From Alphaproteobacteria bacterium (GTDB lineage Bacteria > Pseudomonadota > Alphaproteobacteria > ATCC43930 > CGMCC-115725), in NCBI GenBank assembly GCA_019237175.1, contig JAFAHP010000020.1, positions 1 to 7,273 on the forward strand: 7,273 nt of DNA. The letters run 5' to 3'. Shown here piece by piece: positions 1 to 5,773 of this stretch. Made by a program: the position numbers and the translations under genes. The notes beneath the pieces are model-generated. The model was given only the letters and a program-made list of their open reading frames with translations. It made no database searches and was not told the origin of the DNA. Positions within the stretch are counted from its first letter, which is position 1. The number at the start of each line of letters is the position of its first letter.

Positions 1-231
1 TTGGCCTGCGGGCTGCCGGTCATCAGCACCGCCAGCGGCGGGCCCGATCATTTGATCGATCCGACCAATGGGCTGCTCGTCCCGCCCGGCGATCCGTGCG
101 CGTTACGCGATGCGCTGTTGCACATGCGAAGCCGGGCATCATGCTACGATCGGGCCGCGATCCGAACGGAGGTGATCCAACAATATGCTCCTGACGTCTT
201 CGCCCGCCGCTTCGCGGCTATCATTGATTGA
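1..231 (+). CDS. Glycosyltransferase, GT4-like, C-terminal fragment (5' end outside window)
   Basis: Only the last 76 codons are present, ending in TGA at 229-231. The opening residues (ACGLPVISTASGG, then PDHLID) and the following NGLLVPPGDP match the nucleotide-sugar-binding second Rossmann domain of GT-B fold, GT4/RfaB-type transferases. In this family the strand ACGxPVI follows the catalytic EX7E motif, which would lie just upstream of the window. The ending (DVFARRFAAIID) is a typical C-terminal helix. The enzyme would transfer a sugar from an NDP-sugar to a glycan or lipid acceptor at the cytoplasmic face of the membrane; donor and acceptor cannot be read from this fragment. The TTG at position 1 is an internal Leu codon and not a start. 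The carbamoyltransferase follows after 42 bases on the same strand, suggesting one transcription unit for making and decorating a saccharide. Confidence 0.85.
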   Translation: MACGLPVISTASGGPDHLIDPTNGLLVPPGDPCALRDALLHMRSRASCYDRAAIRTEVIQQYAPDVFARRFAAIID

Positions 232-273
232 CGTGCGACATCTCCTCCCCGGCGACCCCGTCCGAACCACGCA

Positions 274-2007
274 ATGTTGATCCTCAGCCTGCATAGCGGC
301 CCGCACGATTCGTCGGCGGCATTGTTTGACGATTACCGGCTCTTAGCCGCGGTCGCCGAAGAGCGGTTGAACCGCGTCAAATGCTCCGGCGGGTTCCCGG
401 AAAAGTCGATCGCCGAAATATTGAACATTGCCGGCATCGAGCGCCGAGAGATCGATGTGCTGGTGTGCTCACGCTGCCTCTTTCCCAGGCGCTACTACAC
501 GCATTGGCGACCGCATGAGAAAATCCGTGAGGAGTTTCGCTATCTGATCGGTCGCGAGAAGGTGCGCGACCTGAGTGTTGTCGTCTCGAAAGTGCCAGGC
601 GCGACCGCGTCCGATGTGTTTAATCGAGGAGCGCTGCTAGCTGACCTCGGATTGCGAGCGGATACACGTCTGTTCTTTACCAATCACCATTTCTGCCACG
701 CATTGCCGAGTTTGTTCTTTACCGACTGGGAGAATGCTCTTCTCTACACGGCTGACGGGAGCGGCGACCATGTCTATTACAGCCATTACTTGTTGCAAGA
801 CGGTCAGCTCACCAACCTTTACGGCGACGACCGCTGGCTGCGGGAAAACGATGGTTCCGGCAGCCTTGGTCTTGCCTATGGGTGTTTTACCGAGGCGCTG
901 GGCTGGAAGATCAATCGTCATGAAGGCAAATTGACCGGGCTCGCCGCCTACGGCGAGCCCACCCTCTTTCCCGAAATGCTGCGTCATTACCGCATCTCCG
1001 AGGACGGCCGAATCACGATGGACTTTGCCGACCACGCGGCGATGCGGGAGTGTTTTTATCCGCTGGCTCTAACCGAAACACGCGAGAACGCCGCCGCTTC
1101 GGTGCAGGCGCTGCTCGAACACTGCATCCGTGAAGCGGTAAGCCGCTTGCTCGACACGCACAAGGTGCGGCGGCTCGGTCTGGCGGGCGGCGTCTTTGCC
1201 AATGTGCGTCTCAACCGACTCCTTGCCGAGACCTTGGCGCTCGATGAGGTTTTTGTCGTCCCGCCGATGGGTGACGATGGGCTCGTCATCGGTGGTGCCT
1301 TGCAATTTCTGCTCGAGCGCGACGGTTTGCCGGTGTGGCTCAGACATCGCCATCGGCTCACCAACGTCTATTGGGGCGCCGATCCGAAAGCGGCGGTGAA
1401 CAACGTGTTTGACGCCTCGGCTGCGGTTGGGCGTGTTGCCGGCGATCCGGCTGCGACCGCAGCCGAATTGCTCGTGCAAGGCCAAATCGGCGCAATCTAC
1501 AATGGCCGCATGGAGTATGGCCCGAGGGCACTCGGCGCCCGCAGCATTCTCGCCAATCCTGCCGATCCGGAAATCAATCAACAGCTCAATCACCGGCTCA
1601 GGCGCAGCGAGTTCATGCCGTTCGCGCCGGTCGTCGGCGCGGACGACGCCGGCGTGGTGTTCGAGATCGGTTCGACCAACCGCTACGCCGCCCATTTTAT
1701 GACAATCAGCTGCGGTGTCCGGCGCCAATGGCGCGAGAGGATCCCCGGGGTCGTGCATGTCGACGGCAGTGCGAGGCCGCAGATCATCGAGCGTCCCGAC
1801 AACCCTCTTTATTTTGATATATTGGCCGCCTTCAAGATGCGCACCGGATTGCCCGTGCTGGTGAACACCAGCCTGAATGTGCATGAGGAACCGATTGTCA
1901 ATCGCCCCGAGGAGTGCCTGAGGACGCTCGAGGAGGGCCGGGTCGACTTTGTCGTCACCCCCGATGCGGTATGGACGCGACGATCGGAAGAATCAGGTCC
2001 GCAATAG
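274..2007 (+). CDS. Carbamoyltransferase, NodU/CmcH family
   Basis: Complete 577-residue protein, the usual size for this family, which transfers a carbamoyl group from carbamoyl phosphate (via carbamoyl-AMP) to a hydroxyl of a sugar or antibiotic. The N-terminal Kae1-like domain begins with HSGPHDSSAALF (residues 7-18) and EERLNR (29-34). The metal/nucleotide-site motif NHHFCHA is at 137-143, TADGSGD at 159-165, GLAGGVFANVRLN at 302-314 and PPMGDDG at 330-336. The C-terminal domain has YNGRMEYGPRALGARSI (409-425), SEFMPFAPV (445-453) and the late NTSLN (531-535). The ATG at 274 gives the family's normal N-terminus; I see no clear Shine-Dalgarno. The preceding glycosyltransferase points to a polysaccharide, LPS or glycolipid acceptor, but the true substrate is unknown. 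NodU itself modifies Nod factors, and no nod genes or nod box are visible, so no symbol is given. Its last 15 bases overlap the convergent ATP12 gene. Confidence 0.93.
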   Translation: MLILSLHSGPHDSSAALFDDYRLLAAVAEERLNRVKCSGGFPEKSIAEILNIAGIERREIDVLVCSRCLFPRRYYTHWRPHEKIREEFRYLIGREKVRDLSVVVSKVPGATASDVFNRGALLADLGLRADTRLFFTNHHFCHALPSLFFTDWENALLYTADGSGDHVYYSHYLLQDGQLTNLYGDDRWLRENDGSGSLGLAYGCFTEALGWKINRHEGKLTGLAAYGEPTLFPEMLRHYRISEDGRITMDFADHAAMRECFYPLALTETRENAAASVQALLEHCIREAVSRLLDTHKVRRLGLAGGVFANVRLNRLLAETLALDEVFVVPPMGDDGLVIGGALQFLLERDGLPVWLRHRHRLTNVYWGADPKAAVNNVFDASAAVGRVAGDPAATAAELLVQGQIGAIYNGRMEYGPRALGARSILANPADPEINQQLNHRLRRSEFMPFAPVVGADDAGVVFEIGSTNRYAAHFMTISCGVRRQWRERIPGVVHVDGSARPQIIERPDNPLYFDILAAFKMRTGLPVLVNTSLNVHEEPIVNRPEECLRTLEEGRVDFVVTPDAVWTRRSEESGPQ

Positions 2008-2688
2008 GGACAAGAATTGCGCTGCAGCCGCAATGTCCCCGGCGAGCGCCTGACGGTGCCGCGCCTGTTCGGTGTCCTCGCCCCAGCCCTCGATCTGGAA
2101 GCTTTCGTCGAGTTGCGAGGCGGCAAAGGCTTCATCGGCATCGAGCCGGCCCTCGACCAAGGCTAGGGCGATGATCAGGGATCCGCAGGCGGCGGTTGCG
2201 AGATGCAGGGCCGCGAGCGCGAAATCGTCGTGCTGCGCCACCGCAGCGGCAAGAGCATGGAGGCTCGCCGGTGGCTGGGTAATCGGTATGACGCCGACCG
2301 TAACCTCGAGCGGCGCATCGTAGCGCAGCACCGCCCAGTCGACGAGGGGCTGCCATATCGACTGCTGGCGCGACGCCAGCGCGGGCGGGCGCGTTGCGCG
2401 ATAGCATACGAGGTCGGTACCGGCGTAGCCCGCAATGTGCTGCACAACCGCCGCGCGCTGCGGCATCACTCGGTCGATTGCGGTGTTGGCGATCTGGGTC
2501 AATGACATCTCTGCCGGTCGGATATCACCCTGCGAGGTGTTCCACTCGGTGACGATGGCCGCCGCCAGCGCCGCGGACGGCAGAATCAGACCGCGCCGCC
2601 CCGGTGTCTTGACCGGCCTGCCGTCAAGAGAGATCCCGTAGCCCTCGCCGGCGAACACGGCCTCGGCACTCTTGTAAAAGCGTTTCAT
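1993..2688 (-). CDS. ATP12 family F1-ATPase assembly chaperone
   Basis: A 231-residue protein starting MKRFYKSAEA at 2688. It is recognisable as ATP12 family from the N-terminal KRFYK...GYGISLDGRPVKTPGRR, the central EWNTSQGDIRPAEMSLTQIANTAID (about residues 48-72), the LVCYRA segment, and the C-terminal DADEAFAASQLDESFQIEGWGED. In mitochondria Atp12 binds the free F1 alpha subunit and protects it until the F1 hexamer assembles; the alphaproteobacterial proteins are presumed to do the same in the cytoplasm. A longer reading frame continues upstream to 2931, but that part lies inside the pseudouridine synthase gene and is Arg/Ala-rich with no family similarity. The start is therefore placed at 2688, where ATGA overlaps the upstream stop and suggests translational coupling. 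It is the last gene of the rarA operon. Its 3' end converges with the carbamoyltransferase, leaving no room for a separate terminator. Confidence 0.9.
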   Translation of the reverse strand: MKRFYKSAEAVFAGEGYGISLDGRPVKTPGRRGLILPSAALAAAIVTEWNTSQGDIRPAEMSLTQIANTAIDRVMPQRAAVVQHIAGYAGTDLVCYRATRPPALASRQQSIWQPLVDWAVLRYDAPLEVTVGVIPITQPPASLHALAAAVAQHDDFALAALHLATAACGSLIIALALVEGRLDADEAFAASQLDESFQIEGWGEDTEQARHRQALAGDIAAAAQFLSLLRT

Positions 2689-3674
2689 CTCGACAGATCC
2701 AACGCCACAAACGGATCTTTGGCATCGCGTGCAAAACCGAAGAATTCCCAACTCTGCCGCATGTGCGGCGGCAGCGGCGCTTTGACGTGCAGAACACCGC
2801 CTGTCGGGTGTGGGACCGCCAATTCCCGTGCGTGCAGATGCAGTCGCCGCAGATCGGGCATGCCGGAGCGCTGGGCGTCGGCATCTCCGTATTTCCGGTC
2901 GCCCAAAATTGGCGTGCCGATCGTCGCGCAATGCACGCGCAGCTGATGCGTCCGCCCGGTCACCGGTAACAGGGCGAGCCAGCTCGCGCGTTCACCGGCG
3001 CTGTCAACGACCTGGTAATAGGTGACGGCAGGTTTGCCGCCGTCGGGGTCCTTGCGGACGCGCTCGCCGGTGGGTCCAGCGCGCTTTGCGAGCGCCAAGC
3101 TGATCCGCCCTTGAGCCGGCTTTGGCCGGCCGACGACAAGCGCCCAATAGACCTTGCGCGTTGTCTTGTCGCGAAACGCGCGGGTCAAGAACGCCGCCGC
3201 TGCCGCGGTGCGGGCAACCACCAGAACCCCGCTTGTTTCCTTGTCGAGCCGGTGGACGAGGCGCGGCCGCTCGGCATAGCCAAATCGCAGCGTGTCGAGA
3301 AGGCCGTCGAGATGACGCTCGGTTCGTGTTCCGCCCTGGACTGCAAGACCCGGCGGCTTATTGAGCACGATGACATCGTCATCGCGGTGCAATACCGCCG
3401 CCTGCAGCATCGCCGCATCCGCCGCAGATACTCTGTAGGGCGCCGGCGCGATCGCGGGCTCGGTGTTCTCGACCGGCGGGACGCGAATGGCCTGCCCCGG
3501 GACCACTCGATCCCCGGCCTTCGCGCGCTTGCCGTCGACCCGGATCTGTCCGCCACGCAGCAGTTTTTCGAGCCGACCATGCGCCAGAGCCGGATAATGT
3601 CGTCTAAACCAGCGATCGAGGCGCAATGACCCGTCGTCGTCGGATACCTTGATCGTCTGGATCCCGACACTCAT
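2685..3674 (-). CDS. rluC: RluC-like 23S rRNA pseudouridine synthase (RluA family)
   Basis: A 329-residue RluA-family protein. It begins with an S4 RNA-binding domain (about residues 16-65: LRLDRWFRRHYP, then LLRGGQIRVDGKR). The catalytic domain follows, with NKPPGLAVQGG (105-115), the active-site loop RLVHRLDKETSGVL (138-151, catalytic Asp144), VTGRTHQLRVH (238-248) and ILGDRKYG (256-263). Enzymes of this type convert specific uridines of 23S rRNA to pseudouridine. The S4 domain and length fit RluC (sites 955, 2504 and 2580 in E. coli) better than RluA, but RluD-like specificity cannot be excluded from sequence alone. Its ATG overlaps the rarA stop as ATGA, and its own stop overlaps the ATP12 start in the same way, so all three are probably translated from one message. 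No Shine-Dalgarno is visible before 3674, which fits coupling. Confidence 0.9.
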   Translation of the reverse strand: MSVGIQTIKVSDDDGSLRLDRWFRRHYPALAHGRLEKLLRGGQIRVDGKRAKAGDRVVPGQAIRVPPVENTEPAIAPAPYRVSAADAAMLQAAVLHRDDDVIVLNKPPGLAVQGGTRTERHLDGLLDTLRFGYAERPRLVHRLDKETSGVLVVARTAAAAAFLTRAFRDKTTRKVYWALVVGRPKPAQGRISLALAKRAGPTGERVRKDPDGGKPAVTYYQVVDSAGERASWLALLPVTGRTHQLRVHCATIGTPILGDRKYGDADAQRSGMPDLRRLHLHARELAVPHPTGGVLHVKAPLPPHMRQSWEFFGFARDAKDPFVALDLSR

Positions 3675-4981
3675 TGCGATGGCTCGGCGGCGCGCCGCCG
3701 CAGCTTCTCCCAGTAATCGAGCCGCTTTTTGATCTCCCGCTCAAAGCCGCGCTCGCTTGGCCGATAAAATTCGCGACGGTCGACACTGCCGGGGAAATAA
3801 TTCTGTCCCGAAAAGCCTTCCTCGGTCTCGTGGTCGTAGACGTAGCCGCCGCCATAGCCGAGCTTGCGCATCAGTGGAGTCGGCGCATTAAGGATATGCA
3901 ACGGCGGCATTAGCGAGCCGGTCTCCCGCGCCATCTGCTGAGCATCGCTAAATGCGGTGTAGGCCGCGTTCGATTTGGGTGCCGTCGCGAGATAAATTAC
4001 ACATTGCGCGATTGCCAGTTCACCCTCCGGCGAACCCAGCCGGTCGTAAGTGTCCCACGCGGCGAGCGCCTGAACGACGGCTTGCGGGTCCGCAAGGCCG
4101 ATGTCCTCAACTGCGGCCCGGGTCAGCCGGCGTAGGATGTAGCCCGGGTCTTCGCCACCCGCCAGCATGCGCGCTAGCCAGTAAAGCGCAGCATCGGCGT
4201 CGGACCCGCGCACAGATTTGTGCAACGCGCTGATCAGATTGTAGTGTCCTTCCTGAGCCTTGTCATAGAGCGGAGCGCGCTGCTGCACGAGCTTGGCGAG
4301 TGCCGCCGGATCGAGGAGGCCGTCGGCTCGGAGGCCGGCGATTTCTTCGACGAGGTTGAAGAGAAAACGGCCGTCGCCGTCCGCCATTGCCCGCAACGCG
4401 GCGCGCGCATCGGCGGTCAACGGCAACTCGTGACCGAGCGCCGCCTCAGAGCGACTGAGCAGCGTTTCAAGCTCCGCGTCGCCGAGGCGCCGCAACACCA
4501 ACACCTGGGCGCGCGACAGCAAAGCGCCGATCAGTTCGAAGGACGGGTTTTCGGTGGTGGCGCCAATCAGGATTACGGTACCGTCTTCGACGACCGGCAA
4601 AAACGCATCCTGCTGAGCACGGTTAAAGCGGTGGATCTCGTCGACAAACAATAGGGTGCCGTTGCCGATCTCACGCCGTTTGCGGGCCGCATCGAACACC
4701 TTTCGGAGATCCGCGACCCCGGAAAAAACCGCCGACAGCGGCTCGAAGTGGAGATCGGTGGAACGTGCCAACAACCGGGCGATCGTCGTCTTGCCGCAGC
4801 CAGGCGGGCCCCACAGGATCATCGACGACAATTGCCGGCGCGCCACCATGCGCCCGATCGGGCCGTCGGTCCCAAGCAGGTGATCTTGTCCCACCACCTC
4901 CGTCAGGTTTTTGGGCCGCAATCGGTCGGCAAGCGGGCGCGGTGCCTGGCTCTCGAAGAGGGTGGTCATAGCGCGGCTCAT
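3671..4981 (-). CDS. rarA: Replication-associated recombination protein RarA (MgsA), AAA+ ATPase
   Basis: A 436-residue protein of full family length, homologous to bacterial RarA/MgsA and eukaryotic WRNIP1/Mgs1. RarA acts at stalled replication forks, interacts with SSB and opens duplex ends in an ATP-dependent way. Visible motifs in order: PLADRLRPKNLTEVVGQDHLLG (about 16-37); Walker A GPPGCGKTT (58-66); Walker B LLFVDEIHRFN (110-120); sensor 1 region IGATTENPSFE (139-149); and the probable arginine finger in LLSRAQV (Arg157). The lid and MgsA tetramerisation region follow, ending with the conserved QNYFPGSVDRREFYRPSERG. Two starts are possible: Met1 at 4981, or Met5 at 4969 (MTTLFESQ), which better matches the usual RarA N-terminus. 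Neither has a clear ribosome-binding site. It is the first gene of the rarA-rluC-ATP12 operon, 87 bases downstream of hicB on the same strand. Confidence 0.96.
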   Translation of the reverse strand: MSRAMTTLFESQAPRPLADRLRPKNLTEVVGQDHLLGTDGPIGRMVARRQLSSMILWGPPGCGKTTIARLLARSTDLHFEPLSAVFSGVADLRKVFDAARKRREIGNGTLLFVDEIHRFNRAQQDAFLPVVEDGTVILIGATTENPSFELIGALLSRAQVLVLRRLGDAELETLLSRSEAALGHELPLTADARAALRAMADGDGRFLFNLVEEIAGLRADGLLDPAALAKLVQQRAPLYDKAQEGHYNLISALHKSVRGSDADAALYWLARMLAGGEDPGYILRRLTRAAVEDIGLADPQAVVQALAAWDTYDRLGSPEGELAIAQCVIYLATAPKSNAAYTAFSDAQQMARETGSLMPPLHILNAPTPLMRKLGYGGGYVYDHETEEGFSGQNYFPGSVDRREFYRPSERGFEREIKKRLDYWEKLRRRAAEPSQ

Positions 4982-5039
4982 ATGGGCCGACGAGGGCAGA
5001 GGTGCAAATGAATCACCCGCCCTCGGACAGCGGGCGTGC

Positions 5040-5067
5040 GCCCCTTTCGCTGTGCGACAGCAGGGGC
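5040..5067 (-). terminator. Nested hairpin after hicB; weak terminator candidate
   Basis: Two nested complementary pairs fold into one stem: GCCCCT (5040-5045) with AGGGGC (5062-5067), and inside it GCTGT (5049-5053) with ACAGC (5057-5061), closed by a 3-base GCG loop, with a 3-base bulge (TTC) on one side only. It begins one base after the hicB stop codon when read on the minus strand, which is where a terminator would sit. No T-run follows on the minus strand, so it is not a classical intrinsic terminator. A second short pair (CCCGC 5016-5020 with GCGGG 5030-5034) lies just beyond. The structure may instead stabilise the hicAB mRNA 3' end or only reduce read-through into rarA. Confidence 0.4.
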
Positions 5068-5068
5068 T

Positions 5069-5494
5069 TTACGCGGGCTCGATCACAATGGTCATCCGAT
5101 TGCCCAGCGCCCGAAGCGCCGCATCGACCTGACTGATCCTGCTCTGGTGAAGCGGATCTCGAAGGCGGCGTACCGTCTTCTCGTTCGTACCCAGCCGACG
5201 CGCCAACGCCACGTTCGAGACTCCGGCTGTCAGCATCGCGTCATGCAGCGCCAACTTGGCCGCCACAAGAGGCGGCACATAGGCGAGAGGCCTATCTTCG
5301 GCTGGAGATGGGTGCGGCAACGGTTCGGCCCGGTCGGTGAAAAAGGAAAGCGCGGTGACAAGAGCATCTTCGGCCATAGCCGCGGCTTCTTCCTCTGTTT
5401 CCCCTTGCGTGATTGCCTCGGGTACGTCTGGAAAGATGACGGTGAAACCACCTTCGGGCTGGGGCAATAACTTGTAGGGATAGGCGTAACGCAT
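5069..5494 (-). CDS. hicB: HicB-family antitoxin with C-terminal helix-turn-helix
   Basis: A 141-residue protein of two parts. Residues 1-50 form the HicB partial RNase H-like fold that blocks HicA: YPYKLLPQPEGGFTVIFPDV followed by PEAITQGETEEEAAAMAEDAL. Residues about 90-138 contain a helix-turn-helix (VALARRLGTNEKTVRRLRDP), the DNA-binding region expected of a self-regulating antitoxin. HicB neutralises the HicA mRNA interferase and, in complex, represses the hicAB promoter. The start at 5494 is five bases after the hicA stop and has a strong ribosome-binding site (GAGGAA), so this start is secure. The order toxin first, antitoxin second is the common hicAB arrangement. The frame is intact, so the antitoxin is likely functional. 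The family assignment rests on both the protein pattern and the adjacent hicA. Confidence 0.92.
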   Translation of the reverse strand: MRYAYPYKLLPQPEGGFTVIFPDVPEAITQGETEEEAAAMAEDALVTALSFFTDRAEPLPHPSPAEDRPLAYVPPLVAAKLALHDAMLTAGVSNVALARRLGTNEKTVRRLRDPLHQSRISQVDAALRALGNRMTIVIEPA

Positions 5495-5499
5495 TGGGA

Positions 5500-5709
5500 T
5501 TATTCCTCGATGTCTTCAGCTTTCAGCCCGAGTTGTTTGAGGATGGCATGCAAGGTTCCCGTCTTCAGGTCAGCCGCATGCCGGCCAACGACCGAGCGTC
5601 GGCCCGCAAGGACGACTTTGGTGTGGTTCCTGCCCTCCGAGATCTGCAAATCCAGCCCGCGTCGCGCGGCGAACCGACGCAAGCGCCGCAACAACTCGGC
5701 CGGTTTCAT
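5500..5709 (-). CDS. hicA: HicA-family mRNA interferase toxin
   Basis: A 69-residue protein of typical HicA size, with the small double-stranded-RNA-binding-like fold. Recognisable parts are MKPAELLRRLRRF (1-13), the presumed catalytic His29 in SEGRNHTKVVL (24-34; other HicA proteins have G-S-H here), and VVGRHAADLKTGTLHAILKQLGL (40-62), corresponding to the family's P-x-H...L-K-x-G-T-L-x-x-I-L-K-Q pattern. HicA cleaves mRNA independently of the ribosome and stops growth when HicB is lost. The catalytic His is retained and the frame is intact, so it is probably active. A longer frame runs upstream to 5961, but it overlaps lipB and is not HicA-like. The ATG at 5709 gives the family N-terminus; an in-frame GTG at 5727 lies within the palindrome and is less likely. 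No Shine-Dalgarno is visible at 5709. hicB follows after five bases. Confidence 0.9.
   Translation of the reverse strand: MKPAELLRRLRRFAARRGLDLQISEGRNHTKVVLAGRRSVVGRHAADLKTGTLHAILKQLGLKAEDIEE
5503..5508 (-). promoter_or_regulatory. Ribosome-binding site of hicB, inside the end of hicA
   Basis: On the minus strand the sequence GAGGAA precedes the hicB ATG by eight bases. It is made of the last two sense codons of hicA (GAG GAA, Glu68-Glu69), directly before the hicA TAA stop. It is the clearest Shine-Dalgarno in the minus-strand part of the window and fixes the hicB start at 5494. Ribosomes finishing hicA pass over it, so hicB translation could be both independent and coupled. Confidence 0.7.
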
Positions 5710-5715
5710 TAGGCC

Positions 5716-5744
5716 AACATCGGACACATTTGTCCGATTTTCAA
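5716..5744 (-). promoter_or_regulatory. Possible hicAB promoter overlapping the palindrome
   Basis: Read on the minus strand, TTGAAA (5744-5739) resembles a -35 box. A 17-base spacer separates it from GATGTT (5721-5716), a poor -10 match (3 of 6). The palindrome fills the spacer and two bases of the -10, so a bound repressor would block polymerase. Transcription would begin near 5709, at the hicA ATG itself, implying a leaderless or near-leaderless toxin message. The -10 is weak and a promoter inside the end of lipB is an alternative. Confidence 0.3.
5719..5738. promoter_or_regulatory. 20-bp palindrome, candidate HicB/HicAB operator
   Basis: Inverted repeat ATCGGACA-CATT-TGTCCGAT: eight-base perfect arms around a four-base centre in which only the outer pair is unpaired. 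It ends ten bases before the hicA start and lies in the 64-base gap between lipB and hicA. Autoregulatory HicB proteins with a DNA-binding domain are known to bind palindromes at their own promoter. Position, symmetry and the helix-turn-helix in this HicB together suggest an operator. Binding itself is inferred. Confidence 0.65.
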
Positions 5745-5773
5745 GGCCCACCCAGCGGCGCTGGAGCGAGACT

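Noticed and set aside
232..273. Glycosyltransferase and carbamoyltransferase share a frame with a single TGA between them, suggesting a fusion by read-through
   Set aside because: Both proteins have natural-looking ends (FAAIID and MLILSLHSG), and the 14-codon linker has no special context around the TGA; a one-in-three coincidence of frame is enough.
1069..1884. 271-codon open frame on the minus strand
   Set aside because: Entirely antisense to the conserved carbamoyltransferase, His/Arg-rich without any family pattern; a GC-rich shadow frame.
2364..2380. Seven-base stem GCTGGCG/CGCCAGC with a CGA loop
   Set aside because: Inside conserved ATP12 coding sequence (Leu-Ala-Ser-Arg-Gln region); such stems are frequent in GC-rich genes.
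2689..2931. N-terminal extension of the ATP12 frame by 81 codons
   Set aside because: Lies inside the conserved RluC C-terminus; the extension has no ATP12 similarity, and the ATGA overlap identifies the real start.
5023..5029. Second TCGGACA half-site, matching one arm of the hicA palindrome, downstream of hicB
   Set aside because: A seven-base match is expected about once by chance in a window this size on two strands, and no partner arm is present.
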